DNA of 32,041 nucleotides from Collinsella sp. (GCA_022745215.1 JAIIWC010000014.1:1-32041); one strand, 5' to 3'. Numbered from the stretch's first letter, positions 1 to 9,344 are shown. The notes: a model not told the origin generated them from the sequence alone. A program made the numbers and translations.

Positions 1-19
1 CTACAGTCCTGCTCACGAC

Positions 20-42
20 GGAGGCCACATTAAGTGGCCTCC
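20..42 (+). terminator. Hairpin, probable terminator of an upstream gene
   Basis: A perfect 9-bp stem (GGAGGCCAC / GTGGCCTCC) closes a 5-base ATTAA loop. The downstream flank is TGTTCGTG, so the T tract is weak. It most likely ends a gene lying left of the window. The rest of the stretch up to the RNase J start holds no convincing gene. Confidence 0.5.
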
Positions 43-180
43 TGTTCGTGCGGAACTCGCGATAAACTTCATCCGTGCCCGCCCTCGCGGGGAACCGGCG
101 GGATAGACGGGTTCAGATGGGGCTTTGATGCATGGGTGGTCTGTTGTTGTGCAAATGGGTATCATACTGAAGTTATTGCA

Positions 181-208
181 TTGACTCTGTGATGCATGTT
201 TGTACGTT
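181..208 (+). promoter_or_regulatory. Weak candidate promoter for the RNase J-FtsK unit
   Basis: TTGACT at 181-186 resembles a -35 box. TACGTT at 203-208, after a 16-base spacer, is a poor -10 box. It is the best match in the 240 bases before the RNase J gene, but the -10 agreement is low and the call is tentative. Confidence 0.25.
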
Positions 209-284
209 CCCGGCGGTCGGTTTGCCAGAAGCGCCCCGTCGGTTGTTCCAGACCCGTTTCGAAGAAAGGAAACCACACTAACCT

Positions 285-1955
285 ATGGCAGCTAAAAAAT
301 CATCTCCCTTGAAGATCATCCCGCTCGGCGGTCTTGACGGCATCGGCAAGAACATGACGGTCTTCGAGTGCGGCGACGACATGGTGCTCGTCGACGCCGG
401 TCTTATGTTCCCGGATGACTCCCAGCCTGGTATCGACCTGGTGCTTCCCGACTACACCTATGTTCTGGAGAACGAGGAGAAGCTCCGCGGTATCATCGTC
501 ACTCACGGCCACGAGGACCACACCGGTTCGCTTCCGTACCTGCTGCAGGACCTCAACAACAAGGTGCCCATCTTCTCGAGCAAGCTGACGCTCGGTTTTA
601 TCGAGGGCAAGCTCTCCGAGTTCCGCATCCGCGCGCCTAAGTTCCGCGAGGTCAAGGGCGGCAGCCATGTCAACCTCGGCGGCATCTCGCTCGACTTCTT
701 CTCGATGACGCACTCCATCCCGGGCGCTCTGGGCGTGTTCATCCGCACCAATCAAGGCACCGTTATGCACACCGGCGACTTTAAGCTCGACCAGACGCCC
801 ATCGATGGCGTCACGCCCGACTATGCCGCTATCAGCCGCTTTGCCAAGCAGGGCATCGACCTGCTGCTTTCCGACTCCACCAATGCCACGGTTCCCGGCT
901 TTACCAAGTCCGAGGCCGAGGTTGGTCCCAACCTGCTGCACGCCATCAAGAACGCCCCGGGTCGCGTGTTCGTCGCATCGTTCTCGAGCCACATCCATCG
1001 TTTGCAGCAGATCTGCGATGCCGCCCGCAAGTGCGGCCGTAAGGTCGTTGTGACCGGTCGCTCCATGCTCACGAACACCCGCGTGGCGCGCGAGCTCGGT
1101 TATCTCAACATCGATGATGCCGATATCATCGATGCCTTCGATATTGATAATCTTCCTGACGACAAGATCGTCGTCATGTGCACTGGTTCGCAGGGCGAGC
1201 CGCTGTCGGCCCTGTCCCGCATGGCCAATGGCGAGCACAAGACGCTCTCCATCCACGAGGGCGATACCGTTATCCTCTCGGCAACTCCCGTTCCTGGCAA
1301 CGAGAAGGCCGTCCAGCAGGTCGTCAACAGCCTGGCCAAGCTCGGCTGCGACGTGTGGGATAAGAACCGCGCTCTCGTCCATGTCTCGGGTCACGGTAGC
1401 CAGGAGGAGCTCAAGCTCCTGATGGCCATGGCCAAGCCCACGTACTTTATGCCGGTTCACGGTGAGGCCGTGCATCTGCGCGCCCATGCCCAGCTGGCCC
1501 GCAAGATGGGCATCAAGGACGATCATATCTTTATCCTCGATAACGGCGACACGCTCGAGATGCGCGGTGGTATCGTCAAGCGCGGTACGCCCGTCGAGTC
1601 CGGTGTCGTTTACGTCGACGGCCTGCGTATCGGCGATACCGACCCCATCGTCCTGCGCGATCGCCAGAAGCTCGCCAACGACGGTATGGTCACGGCCGTT
1701 GCCATCGTCTCCCTCAAACACAAGAAGATCGAGGCCATCGAGTTCTCGGGCCGCGGCGTCTCGTTTGCCATCGACGACCAGTTCTCCGAGGATGCCTCCG
1801 CGTCCATTATGAAGACGATCGAGAAGGGTAAGTTTAGCTTTACCAGCAGCGGTTCCGATGCCATTCGCAAGGCCGTGCGCGATTCGCTCTCTAACTTTAT
1901 CTGGAGCCGTACGCGCACCCGTCCGATGATCATCCCGGTCGTCATGGAGGTTTAG
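285..1955 (+). CDS. rnj: Ribonuclease J
   Basis: This is a 556-residue metallo-beta-lactamase/beta-CASP ribonuclease with 5'-to-3' exonuclease and endonuclease activity on mRNA and rRNA precursors in the cytoplasm. The zinc motif HGHEDH is at residues 74-79. HTGDFK (162-167) and SDSTN (196-200) follow. The beta-CASP region carries ASFSSHIHR (231-239), CTGSQGEP (299-306), HVSGHG (366-371) and FMPVHGE (388-394), so all key motifs are present and the length is normal for the family. The ATG at 285 follows an AGAAAGGA ribosome site at 263-270, slightly distant. The stop codon lies one base before the FtsK start, so the two are translationally linked. RNase Y is encoded about 10 kb away, so both main decay enzymes sit in one neighbourhood. 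Confidence 0.96.
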   Translation: MAAKKSSPLKIIPLGGLDGIGKNMTVFECGDDMVLVDAGLMFPDDSQPGIDLVLPDYTYVLENEEKLRGIIVTHGHEDHTGSLPYLLQDLNNKVPIFSSKLTLGFIEGKLSEFRIRAPKFREVKGGSHVNLGGISLDFFSMTHSIPGALGVFIRTNQGTVMHTGDFKLDQTPIDGVTPDYAAISRFAKQGIDLLLSDSTNATVPGFTKSEAEVGPNLLHAIKNAPGRVFVASFSSHIHRLQQICDAARKCGRKVVVTGRSMLTNTRVARELGYLNIDDADIIDAFDIDNLPDDKIVVMCTGSQGEPLSALSRMANGEHKTLSIHEGDTVILSATPVPGNEKAVQQVVNSLAKLGCDVWDKNRALVHVSGHGSQEELKLLMAMAKPTYFMPVHGEAVHLRAHAQLARKMGIKDDHIFILDNGDTLEMRGGIVKRGTPVESGVVYVDGLRIGDTDPIVLRDRQKLANDGMVTAVAIVSLKHKKIEAIEFSGRGVSFAIDDQFSEDASASIMKTIEKGKFSFTSSGSDAIRKAVRDSLSNFIWSRTRTRPMIIPVVMEV

Positions 1956-1956
1956 T

Positions 1957-4734
1957 TTGGCGCGCGGATCTGCACAAAACGCCAAAGGCAATAAGGCCAA
2001 TAACCAACCGGCATCTGCTAAGGGTGCCGGTTCCCATCTGCGTGCCAATAAGGGCCACGAGTCCGAGTTCGATGAGTTTGAGCCCTTGGTGGAGCCCTCG
2101 GCCAACCGCGATATCGCCGGCGTGGTCATCGCCGTTTTGGCGATTGCGTCCTTCATTGCCGTGATCTCTCCGGCGACTGCACCCGTTACGGCTGCGGTTG
2201 CCGGTTTCTACCACCTGGGCTTTGGTCTGGGCGCCTACGTGCTGCCGATCGTCATTTTGCTGTTTGCCGCCACGCTCTTTTTAGGTGAGGACTCGCCGCT
2301 CAACGCGCGCTCCGTTGCGGGCGGTGCCGTGGTCTTTATCGCTGTCGTCTCCATTCTCTCGCTGATGGTGCCGGGCACGAGCGATTCGTGCGACCTTATG
2401 TTTACGCCGCAGAACCTTTCCGTGTCGGGCGGCTACATTGGTGCCTTTATCGCAAGTGCCTTGCAAAATGCCCTGGGTAAACCTATCGCCATGGTTGTCT
2501 TGCTGGGGCTTGTCGTCGTTGGTTTGGTCATTATCGGCTTTTCGGTGGGTGGCGTTTTGCGCTCCGCACGCGATCGCGCTGCCGATTTTGCCGAGCGTCG
2601 ACGTGCCGATGTCAATGCGAGCCCGTGGGGCGATGAAGAGGCCCTGTCTGTTCCCGGCGTCGCTCGTCCGCACCTGAGCATTCTGCGCCAGAAGGGGACT
2701 GACGCCGCGGTGACCACGGTCATGGGTGGCGATGTCGACCCGGCTTTGGATGATGACGAGGACGATGACCCGTTTGTCGACGTATCCGAGTCGGTTGAAG
2801 CCGAGTGGGCCAAGACCACGCTGTTGCCGCGCCGCCATGCCAAGAAGGGCAAGTCTGCGCCTAAGCTCAATACGAGTGAGCCCGACCCGTCTTGGTCCGA
2901 TAGCGAGATTGAGCTCACCGAGGGCGATGACGAGGACGACGAGGCTCCGATTGAGACCGCCAAGACAACCTTGCTGCCGCGTCGCCACGCCAAGCGCGGG
3001 CAGGTCACTGGACAGCTTTCGATGGAGGACGATCCGGACAAGGTTGACGAGTCCGAGCCGCCGTTTGCCGTGAACCCCGTCTCGGCCGCACCTCAGATTC
3101 CCGACTTCTTAAAGCATCCCAAGGTTGCCGATGCGCCTGCCACGAGTGCTGTCGAATCGGCTGCGGCTCGTGATGGGGGAGCGGACGGCGGCGCCGCAGA
3201 TAACGAGGGCGAAGAAGAGGACGGCCTCAAGCTTCCGCCGCTCGAAATCCTACATGCCAACCCGCAGTCGGCTTCTGCCGCGTCTTCGGATAAGGAGCTG
3301 GAGCAGACCGCTGAGTCACTGCAATCCACCTTGCTTGAGTTTGGCCGCAGTGCCCGCGTGGTCGGCTGGATCGCCGGCCCCACGGTGACGACCTTTAAGC
3401 TGCAACCTGGCGAGGGCGAGCGCGTGAGCAAGATTTCGAGCCTCGAGGACGATATTGCGCTTTCGCTCGCCGCCCAGTCGGTTCGTATCTTTGCCCCGAT
3501 CCCCGGCACCTCGCTCGTGGGCATCGAGATTCCCAACCGCAAGCGCCAGAACGTCAATCTGGGCGACGTGCTGCCCTATGTGAAGGGCGGTCCGCTCGAG
3601 CTCGCCATCGGCCGCGACGCCGAGGGCACGCCGGTCGTCGCCGACCTCGCCAAGATGCCTCACCTGTTGATCGCCGGTACGACCGGTTCTGGTAAGTCGG
3701 TGATGATCAATTCCATCATCACGACCTTGCTCATGCGCGCCCTTCCCGAGGACGTTCGCCTGATCATGGTCGACCCCAAGCGCGTCGAGCTTGCGGGCTA
3801 TAACGGTCTGCCGCATCTCTATGTGCCCGTGGTGACCGAGCCCAAGCAGGCCGCGAGCGCCCTGCAGTGGGCCGTGTCCGAAATGGAGCGCCGCCTGAAG
3901 GTATTCGAACGCCTCAACGTCCGTAAGATTTCGACCTATAACGAAAAGCAGGCCGCCGGCGAGTTTGAGCATTACGACAACCCGCCGCAAAAGATGCCCT
4001 ACCTGGTCATTATCATTGACGAGCTCTCTGACCTGATGATGGTCGCCGGTAAGGATGTCGAGGCCTCGATCGTGCGTATTGCACAGCTGGGCCGTGCCGC
4101 CGGTATTCACCTTATCGTTGCCACGCAGCGCCCCAGCTCCAACGTGGTGACGGGCCTTATCAAGGCCAACATCACCAACCGCATCGCCTTTAACGTCGCC
4201 ACGGGCATCGACTCGCGCGTCATCATCGACCAGATGGGTGCCGAGAAGCTCACCGGTTTGGGCGACATGCTGTTCTCCAAGGTCGACTGGGGCAAGCCCC
4301 GCCGTATCCAGGGCTGCTTTGTCTCGGACGACGAAATCAACGAGATTGTCGAGTTCGTCAAGTCGCAGAGCGAGCCCGACTACCACGAGGAGATTCTGTC
4401 CGCCGTGGCGCCCGCTTCCATGTCCATGGCTGGTGGCGGCGGCATTGTCCGCACCGGAGTCGCCGAGCCGCAAGACGATGATCCGCTCATTTGGGAAGCC
4501 GCCCATATTGTGGTGGAATCGCAGCTTGGCTCCACATCTGGTCTGCAACGTCGTCTGAAGGTTGGCTATGCGCGTGCCGGGCGTATTATGGACATGCTGG
4601 AAGAAAAGGGTGTCGTCGGCCCGCCCGACGGTTCTAAGCCGCGCGAGGTCCTGTTGGACGAGGAGGGGCTTGCCGCGCTGGAATCTGTCGACGCCGAGAT
4701 GGCACGTGAAGATCGTGAGTTTGGAGGATTCTGA
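1957..4734 (+). CDS. ftsK: DNA translocase FtsK/SpoIIIE
   Basis: This 925-residue protein is a septum-anchored, ATP-driven DNA pump that clears chromosome termini from the closing septum. Four or five membrane segments lie within about residues 48-205. A long acidic, low-complexity linker (about 210-430) follows, then the motor domain with Walker A GTTGSGKS at 574-581 and Walker B ending at D688-E689. A C-terminal winged-helix gamma domain (about 845-912) should read KOPS-like guide sequences. The linker carries the same 11-residue motif, KTTLLPRRHAK, twice, 50 residues apart. The start is TTG at 1957, one base after the RNase J stop, with ATGGAGG at 1944-1950 as ribosome site. The final TGA overlaps the next ATG by one base. 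The family assignment is secure; the linker motif is unexplained. Confidence 0.95.
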   Translation: MARGSAQNAKGNKANNQPASAKGAGSHLRANKGHESEFDEFEPLVEPSANRDIAGVVIAVLAIASFIAVISPATAPVTAAVAGFYHLGFGLGAYVLPIVILLFAATLFLGEDSPLNARSVAGGAVVFIAVVSILSLMVPGTSDSCDLMFTPQNLSVSGGYIGAFIASALQNALGKPIAMVVLLGLVVVGLVIIGFSVGGVLRSARDRAADFAERRRADVNASPWGDEEALSVPGVARPHLSILRQKGTDAAVTTVMGGDVDPALDDDEDDDPFVDVSESVEAEWAKTTLLPRRHAKKGKSAPKLNTSEPDPSWSDSEIELTEGDDEDDEAPIETAKTTLLPRRHAKRGQVTGQLSMEDDPDKVDESEPPFAVNPVSAAPQIPDFLKHPKVADAPATSAVESAAARDGGADGGAADNEGEEEDGLKLPPLEILHANPQSASAASSDKELEQTAESLQSTLLEFGRSARVVGWIAGPTVTTFKLQPGEGERVSKISSLEDDIALSLAAQSVRIFAPIPGTSLVGIEIPNRKRQNVNLGDVLPYVKGGPLELAIGRDAEGTPVVADLAKMPHLLIAGTTGSGKSVMINSIITTLLMRALPEDVRLIMVDPKRVELAGYNGLPHLYVPVVTEPKQAASALQWAVSEMERRLKVFERLNVRKISTYNEKQAAGEFEHYDNPPQKMPYLVIIIDELSDLMMVAGKDVEASIVRIAQLGRAAGIHLIVATQRPSSNVVTGLIKANITNRIAFNVATGIDSRVIIDQMGAEKLTGLGDMLFSKVDWGKPRRIQGCFVSDDEINEIVEFVKSQSEPDYHEEILSAVAPASMSMAGGGGIVRTGVAEPQDDDPLIWEAAHIVVESQLGSTSGLQRRLKVGYARAGRIMDMLEEKGVVGPPDGSKPREVLLDEEGLAALESVDAEMAREDREFGGF

Positions 4735-6245
4735 TGGCTGCACGCTTTGGTGACATGCTGCTCGAGCAGCGTCGCCGAATGGGCCTTTCCATTCAGCAGG
4801 TCGCCAACACCATCAAAATCAGGCCGCAGATCATCGAGTTTTTCGAGACCGGTAACTTTGCTTCGATGCCGCCGCGCGGCTATGCGCAGGGCATGATTTC
4901 GAGCTATGCTCGCTTTTTGGGCCTCAATCCGCGCGAGGTCGTCAATGCCTACTTTGACGAACTGATGGCATACGAACGCGAGACGTCGCAGCAGGGCGGT
5001 CGTTTTCAGGACGCCGCCGGCTACGTCAATTCGCGTTCCTCTGTCGATAACGGGCGCTTCCTGATGGTTCAGGGCGGTCGTTCGACCCGCTATGGACAGC
5101 GTCCTCAGCAGGCCGGTTATATTACCGAGACGGGTTCGGGCGAGGAGATTCGCTCGCAGCGTGACCGGTTCCGCAGTACGCCGATGCCCGAGGACCGTGC
5201 ACTTCCCGCTGCCCGCGGCGTGGCGCGTGACCCTCGTGCCGGCTACGGCGACGGCGGCTATTCCGATCGCGGTCACCGTGGTATCTCCACCGGACGCTCT
5301 CGCGGTGGCTATGCGGACGCCGACACCACGCAGGTGACGCCGCGTCTTCGCTCTCAACCACAGCCGTATGGCCAGCGCTCTTCGGCTCCGCGTGCGGGCC
5401 AGCGTGGCTATCAAGGTCGCGGTGAACTTGCGTCCCGCTCGGGTCAGCGCAGCCTTCAGGGCCAGGGTGGCTATCGCGGCCGTTTCGATAGCAATCGTGG
5501 TCGTATGCCTCAGGGAGGCGGCCGCAACAGTTCCAGTCGTGGACGCGGCGGTTCCCGTACTCCTCAAAACAACGGGCTCGATCCGCGTATCGTCTACGCC
5601 GGCATCGGTGCCGTAGCGTTGCTGCTGATCGTGCTCATCGTGGTACTTCTACGCGGCTGCGCATCTTCGACGCCCGAGACCACGCCCGAGACGCCCACTG
5701 CTACCAAGACGACGACCAAGAAGTTTTCTAAGAAGACCGAAACGGTCGACGAGGACGAAGACACCGATGAGGCGACGGATGAGTCGACCGATTCGGATGC
5801 CACCAAGACGACGGCTAAAAAGGAAGAGAACGAGGTCACGAAGGTCAAGGTCTCCGTTGCCAAGGGAAAGACCGCGTGGATTGAGGTCAAGGTCGACGGC
5901 AAGTCGGTCTATGGCGCCCAGGCGACTGGCCCCTTTGAGCAGGAGTACACGCCCGAGTCCTCGATCGAGATCACCACGTCCAAGCCTTCCGATGTCACCG
6001 TTACCAAGAACGGTGAAAAGGTCCGTTACGATACCAAGACCTCCGGCGTGGCACGTGTGACGATCACCGTTCCCAAGAAGGAGACGACTGATTCCGAGAA
6101 TGGTGAAAGTTCTGATGGTGCCGACACCACCGATGGTACCGACACCACCGACGGCACCGATGCCCAGTCCACGGATGGCGCCGATACCGCAACTGACGGC
6201 CAGACGCCCACCGATTCTACCGACTATTCGTACGATAGCTACTAA
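4734..6245 (+). CDS. RodZ-like HTH membrane protein with RG-rich linker
   Basis: This 503-residue protein has the RodZ layout. A cytoplasmic helix-turn-helix (about residues 3-80) is followed by a disordered linker (about 90-280), one membrane segment (about 287-306) and an extracytoplasmic beta domain similar to DUF4115 (about 365-445). RodZ proteins link MreB-type shape machinery or the division site to the envelope. The linker is unusual: it is packed with RG, RGG, RGGY and GYRGR motifs, like an RGG-box disordered region. After the membrane come an acidic Lys/Thr/Asp stretch and a tail of DTTDGT repeats ending in a Tyr/Ser/Asp cluster. The ATG overlaps the FtsK stop by one base, with GGAGG at 4723-4727 as ribosome site. 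The RodZ family assignment is fairly secure; RNA binding or phase separation by the linker is speculation. Confidence 0.8.
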   Translation: MAARFGDMLLEQRRRMGLSIQQVANTIKIRPQIIEFFETGNFASMPPRGYAQGMISSYARFLGLNPREVVNAYFDELMAYERETSQQGGRFQDAAGYVNSRSSVDNGRFLMVQGGRSTRYGQRPQQAGYITETGSGEEIRSQRDRFRSTPMPEDRALPAARGVARDPRAGYGDGGYSDRGHRGISTGRSRGGYADADTTQVTPRLRSQPQPYGQRSSAPRAGQRGYQGRGELASRSGQRSLQGQGGYRGRFDSNRGRMPQGGGRNSSSRGRGGSRTPQNNGLDPRIVYAGIGAVALLLIVLIVVLLRGCASSTPETTPETPTATKTTTKKFSKKTETVDEDEDTDEATDESTDSDATKTTAKKEENEVTKVKVSVAKGKTAWIEVKVDGKSVYGAQATGPFEQEYTPESSIEITTSKPSDVTVTKNGEKVRYDTKTSGVARVTITVPKKETTDSENGESSDGADTTDGTDTTDGTDAQSTDGADTATDGQTPTDSTDYSYDSY

Positions 6246-6271
6246 GCCGCTCGTACGCGAAAGGAAACATC

Positions 6272-6769
6272 ATGGCTAAAGATTCCAGCTTCGACGTCGT
6301 GTCCGAGGTCAACATGCAAGAGGTCGACAACGCCTTCCAGCAGACCACGCGCGAGATTTCCCAGCGCTATGACCTGAAGGATTCCGGCGCCACGATCGAG
6401 CTTTCGAAGGGCGACAAACTCTTTACGATCAACGCCCCGGCCGACTTTGTCTCCAAGCAGATCATCGATGTCCTGAGCTCCAAGCTCATCAAGCGCGGCA
6501 TCGACCTCAAGGCTGTCTCGTGGGATGCTCCGCAGGCGGCATCGGGCGGCACCGTGCGCGTGCTCGGCCATATCGTCGAGGGTATCGACCAGGCGACCGC
6601 CAAGAAGATCAATAAGGACATCAAGGACCAAAAGCTCAAGGTCAAGGTGACCATCGAGGCCGAGAAGCTGCGTGTTTCCTCTGCTTCGAAGGACGCGTTG
6701 CAGACCGTTATCCAGTTCCTGCGCGACCAGGACTACGGCCAGCCGCTGCAGTTCACCAACTACCGCTAA
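6272..6769 (+). CDS. yajQ: YajQ family nucleotide-binding protein
   Basis: This 165-residue protein matches the YajQ (DUF520) family across its full usual length, including the N-terminal SSFDVVSEV and the C-terminal QFTNYR ending. Members are two-domain cytoplasmic proteins with RNA-binding-like folds; some bind cyclic di-GMP and act with transcription factors. Which ligand this one binds cannot be read from the sequence. The ATG follows GAAAGGAAA with good spacing. It lies 26 bases after the RodZ-like gene and 27 before rimO, so it is probably co-transcribed with both. Confidence 0.92.
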   Translation: MAKDSSFDVVSEVNMQEVDNAFQQTTREISQRYDLKDSGATIELSKGDKLFTINAPADFVSKQIIDVLSSKLIKRGIDLKAVSWDAPQAASGGTVRVLGHIVEGIDQATAKKINKDIKDQKLKVKVTIEAEKLRVSSASKDALQTVIQFLRDQDYGQPLQFTNYR

Positions 6770-6796
6770 TATCATTCGAAAGGACTGCTCTCCAAC

Positions 6797-8146
6797 ATGG
6801 ATACACCGTTGGGCTCCGTGCTCTACATCACCCTCGGGTGCGCTAAGAACGAGGTTGACACCGACCGCATGCGTTCTCTTTTGACCGCCGCGGGCTACGA
6901 GGAGGCATTCGACCCACAGGATGCCGATATCGCCATCGTCAATACATGCTCGTTCCTCGCCTCCGCAACGTCCGAGAGCATCGAGACCACGCTCGAGCTC
7001 GCCAACGAGGTTCAGGACGGCGTTCGTTCTTGTCCCATCGTCATGTGCGGCTGTGTGCCGTCGCGCTATGGCGACGACCTGCCTGACGAGCTGCCCGAGG
7101 TCGCTGCCTTTGTGAAGGCCGACGAGGAGGACGGCATCGTGGCGGTCATCGATGGCGTGCTGGGTGTCGAGCGTGAGATCGCTGCCTATATTCCGCAAGT
7201 CAAGCGCACTGTCGAGGGCGCCGTTGCTTACGTCAAGATTTCCGATGGTTGCAACCGCTTCTGCAGCTTCTGCATGATCCCGTATATCCGCGGTCGTTAT
7301 CACTCGCGCAATGCCGAGAGCATTATCTCCGAGGTACGCGACCTGGTTGCCGGCGGTGTGCGCGAGATCGTGCTGATCGGACAGGACACGGGTATTTGGG
7401 GCACCGACTTTGCCGACGAAGACGTCACCGATGGCTCGCCGCGCAATCTGGCGCAGCTGCTGCATGCCGTCGCCGAGTCCGTGCGCCCGCACAACGTCTG
7501 GGTCCGCGTGCTCTATCTGCAGCCCGAGGGCATGACCGACGAGCTTATCGATACGATTCGCGATACGCCCGAGGTGCTGCCTTATATCGATATCCCCGTG
7601 CAGCACTGCGACGCGCGCATCCTCAAGGCTATGCGTCGCTCCGGTTCGCGCCAGGAGCTCGAGGACCTGTTCCGCGATCTGCGTGAGCGTATCCCCGGCA
7701 TCGTGATCCGTTCCACGGCCATGGTCGGCTTCCCGACCGAGACCGACGACGAGTTCCGCGACCTTATCGACTTTATGGACACCGTCGGCTTTGACTACAC
7801 GAGCGTCTTTGCCTACTCGCAGGAGGAGGGCAGCCTGGCCGCTAAGATGGAGGGTCAGGTCGATGAGGAGGTCAAGCTCGAGCGCGCCCAGGAGGCCATG
7901 GACCTGGCCGAGTCGCTCGGTTTTGCCGCCACCGCCGCACATGTGGGCGAGCGCGCCCAGGTGATCGTCGACGGCATCGAGGAGACCGAGGACGGCGCCG
8001 AGCTGATCGGCCATGCTTGGTTCCAGGCGCCCGATTCCGATGGCGCGGTGCACTTGGACGCCAGCGAGGCGTCCGTGGGCGATATTCTGACGGTCGAGTT
8101 TACCGATAGCTTCTGCTATGAGCTTATCGGCCATGTTGTGGAGTAG
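6797..8146 (+). CDS. rimO: Ribosomal protein S12 methylthiotransferase RimO
   Basis: This 449-residue radical-SAM enzyme adds a methylthio group to the conserved aspartate of ribosomal protein S12. The N-terminal domain carries cluster cysteines C15 (LGCAKNEVD), C51 (NTCSFL) and C86 (CGCVPSR). The radical-SAM triad is C152, C156 and C159 (CNRFCSFC). A TRAM domain occupies roughly the last 65 residues. Opening with LGCAKNEVD rather than FGCQMN separates RimO from MiaB, which is encoded separately at 14780. An AAAGGA ribosome site lies at 6779-6784. The stop is nine bases before the pgsA start. Confidence 0.95.
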   Translation: MDTPLGSVLYITLGCAKNEVDTDRMRSLLTAAGYEEAFDPQDADIAIVNTCSFLASATSESIETTLELANEVQDGVRSCPIVMCGCVPSRYGDDLPDELPEVAAFVKADEEDGIVAVIDGVLGVEREIAAYIPQVKRTVEGAVAYVKISDGCNRFCSFCMIPYIRGRYHSRNAESIISEVRDLVAGGVREIVLIGQDTGIWGTDFADEDVTDGSPRNLAQLLHAVAESVRPHNVWVRVLYLQPEGMTDELIDTIRDTPEVLPYIDIPVQHCDARILKAMRRSGSRQELEDLFRDLRERIPGIVIRSTAMVGFPTETDDEFRDLIDFMDTVGFDYTSVFAYSQEEGSLAAKMEGQVDEEVKLERAQEAMDLAESLGFAATAAHVGERAQVIVDGIEETEDGAELIGHAWFQAPDSDGAVHLDASEASVGDILTVEFTDSFCYELIGHVVE

Positions 8147-8155
8147 GAGAGCGTC

Positions 8156-8794
8156 GTGGCAAACGAGAGCAATAAGGAACTGACGAGTGTTTGGACGCCC
8201 GCCAACATCGTGACGTGCGTTCGCATCGTCTTTATCCCGGTGTTCATGATCGTGTCGGCGCTTTCTCACACGAGTGTTGCCGGTACAGATTGGAGCACCT
8301 TCGACGGCCCGCTCGCCGCCGCTGCCTTCATTCTGTATGTGATCCTGTCGTGCACCGATAAGGTCGACGGCTACCTGGCGCGCTCGCGCAACGAGATTAC
8401 CGATTTCGGTAAGTTCTTGGACCCCATCGCCGATAAGCTGCTCGTGTTCTCGGCCTTGCTGCTGTTCTTGGACTTTGGCACCGTGACGGTTTGGTCCGTG
8501 TTCATCATCTTGTTCCGCGAGCTGTTGGTAAGCGCCCTGCGCATGGTTGCGAGTGCCGCCGGCGTGGTCGTTGCCGCCGATAAGCTTGGCAAGTACAAGA
8601 CGGCGACCACGATGGTCTCCATCTGCGGTTACCTGTGCGTCTTTGCGATGGCCGGCTTGCACCTTGGCCCGCTGGCGCTGACGCTCGGCATCTACTCGGT
8701 GTCGCGCTTCCTGTACGCCGTTGCCGTTGTCCTGACCGTTATCTCGGGCGCCCAATACTTCTGGAACTGCCGCAAGATCGTCTTTTCGATCTAG
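8156..8794 (+). CDS. pgsA: CDP-diacylglycerol-glycerol-3-phosphate 3-phosphatidyltransferase
   Basis: This 212-residue inner-membrane enzyme would make phosphatidylglycerophosphate from CDP-diacylglycerol and glycerol-3-phosphate, the committed step to phosphatidylglycerol. The CDP-alcohol phosphotransferase motif is complete: D68, D71-G72, A75-R76, G85, D89 and D93. Several hydrophobic segments span the rest. The start is GTG at 8156 behind AGGAGA (8145-8150). Its place between rimO and cinA before recA matches the classic pgsA location in Gram-positive bacteria, which supports the PgsA name over other family members. A paralogue lies at 29057-29761. Confidence 0.9.
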   Translation: MANESNKELTSVWTPANIVTCVRIVFIPVFMIVSALSHTSVAGTDWSTFDGPLAAAAFILYVILSCTDKVDGYLARSRNEITDFGKFLDPIADKLLVFSALLLFLDFGTVTVWSVFIILFRELLVSALRMVASAAGVVVAADKLGKYKTATTMVSICGYLCVFAMAGLHLGPLALTLGIYSVSRFLYAVAVVLTVISGAQYFWNCRKIVFSI

Positions 8795-8806
8795 GTTCTG
8801 GTGGGT

Positions 8807-9337
8807 ATGACGGACTCTTTTGATCAGATTTCCGCACATAACGAGGAGCTGGCGCGTCATATTGTCGAGCGCGCGAGCGCTCGGGGCGTGACGGTTTCGA
8901 CGGCTGAGTCGCTGACAGCAGGTATGATCGCCTCGACGATTGCCGATATCCCGGGCGCCTCGGTGGTGCTGCGTGGCGGTGCGGTGACCTACTGCGATGA
9001 GATCAAGCATCGCGTTTTGGGTGTTGATCAGGAGACGCTCGACCGCTATACCGCGGTGTCGCATCAGACCGCGCGCGAGATGGCGGCGGGTTCGCTGGAG
9101 CTGTACCAGAGCGATATTGCAGTGAGCGCAACGGGTTATGCCGGCCCCGGCGGCGGCACTGAGGACGATCCGGCTGGCACTTTCTATATTGGCTGGGCGT
9201 ATCGCGCGGCTGATGGGGAAGTGCCGGTCGTGGACTCTGTGCGCTGCCACTATGAGGGCGACCGTTCGTGTGTTCGTGCCCATGCGGTCGCGGAGGCATT
9301 GGGACGCATTGCCCTTGTGCTCAACTCTATGGAATAG
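8807..9337 (+). CDS. cinA: CinA C-terminal domain protein (nicotinamide-nucleotide amidohydrolase)
   Basis: This short protein of about 176 residues is the CinA C-terminal (PncC-type) domain alone, without the N-terminal competence/damage domain found in full-length CinA. The family deamidates nicotinamide mononucleotide during NAD recycling. TAESLTAGMIASTIADIPGA and the ATGYAGPGGG segment are hallmarks. The start is uncertain: ATG 8807 is used here, but an in-frame GTG at 8801 would add two residues and neither has a strong ribosome site. It is the last gene before a strong terminator and lies just upstream of recA, the usual cinA-recA order. Confidence 0.88.
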   Translation: MTDSFDQISAHNEELARHIVERASARGVTVSTAESLTAGMIASTIADIPGASVVLRGGAVTYCDEIKHRVLGVDQETLDRYTAVSHQTAREMAAGSLELYQSDIAVSATGYAGPGGGTEDDPAGTFYIGWAYRAADGEVPVVDSVRCHYEGDRSCVRAHAVAEALGRIALVLNSME

Positions 9338-9344
9338 ACGTGTT

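Noticed and set aside
300..2156. Minus-strand open frame of 618 codons
   Set aside because: It lies opposite RNase J and the FtsK start, is rich in Asp/Gly/His/Leu as expected of a shadow frame, and shows no family motif.
6242..9283. Minus-strand open frame of 1013 codons
   Set aside because: It is antisense to yajQ, rimO, pgsA and cinA, which all have clear motifs. Long antisense frames arise from the GC-rich third positions of those genes. It has no ribosome site and no recognisable domain.
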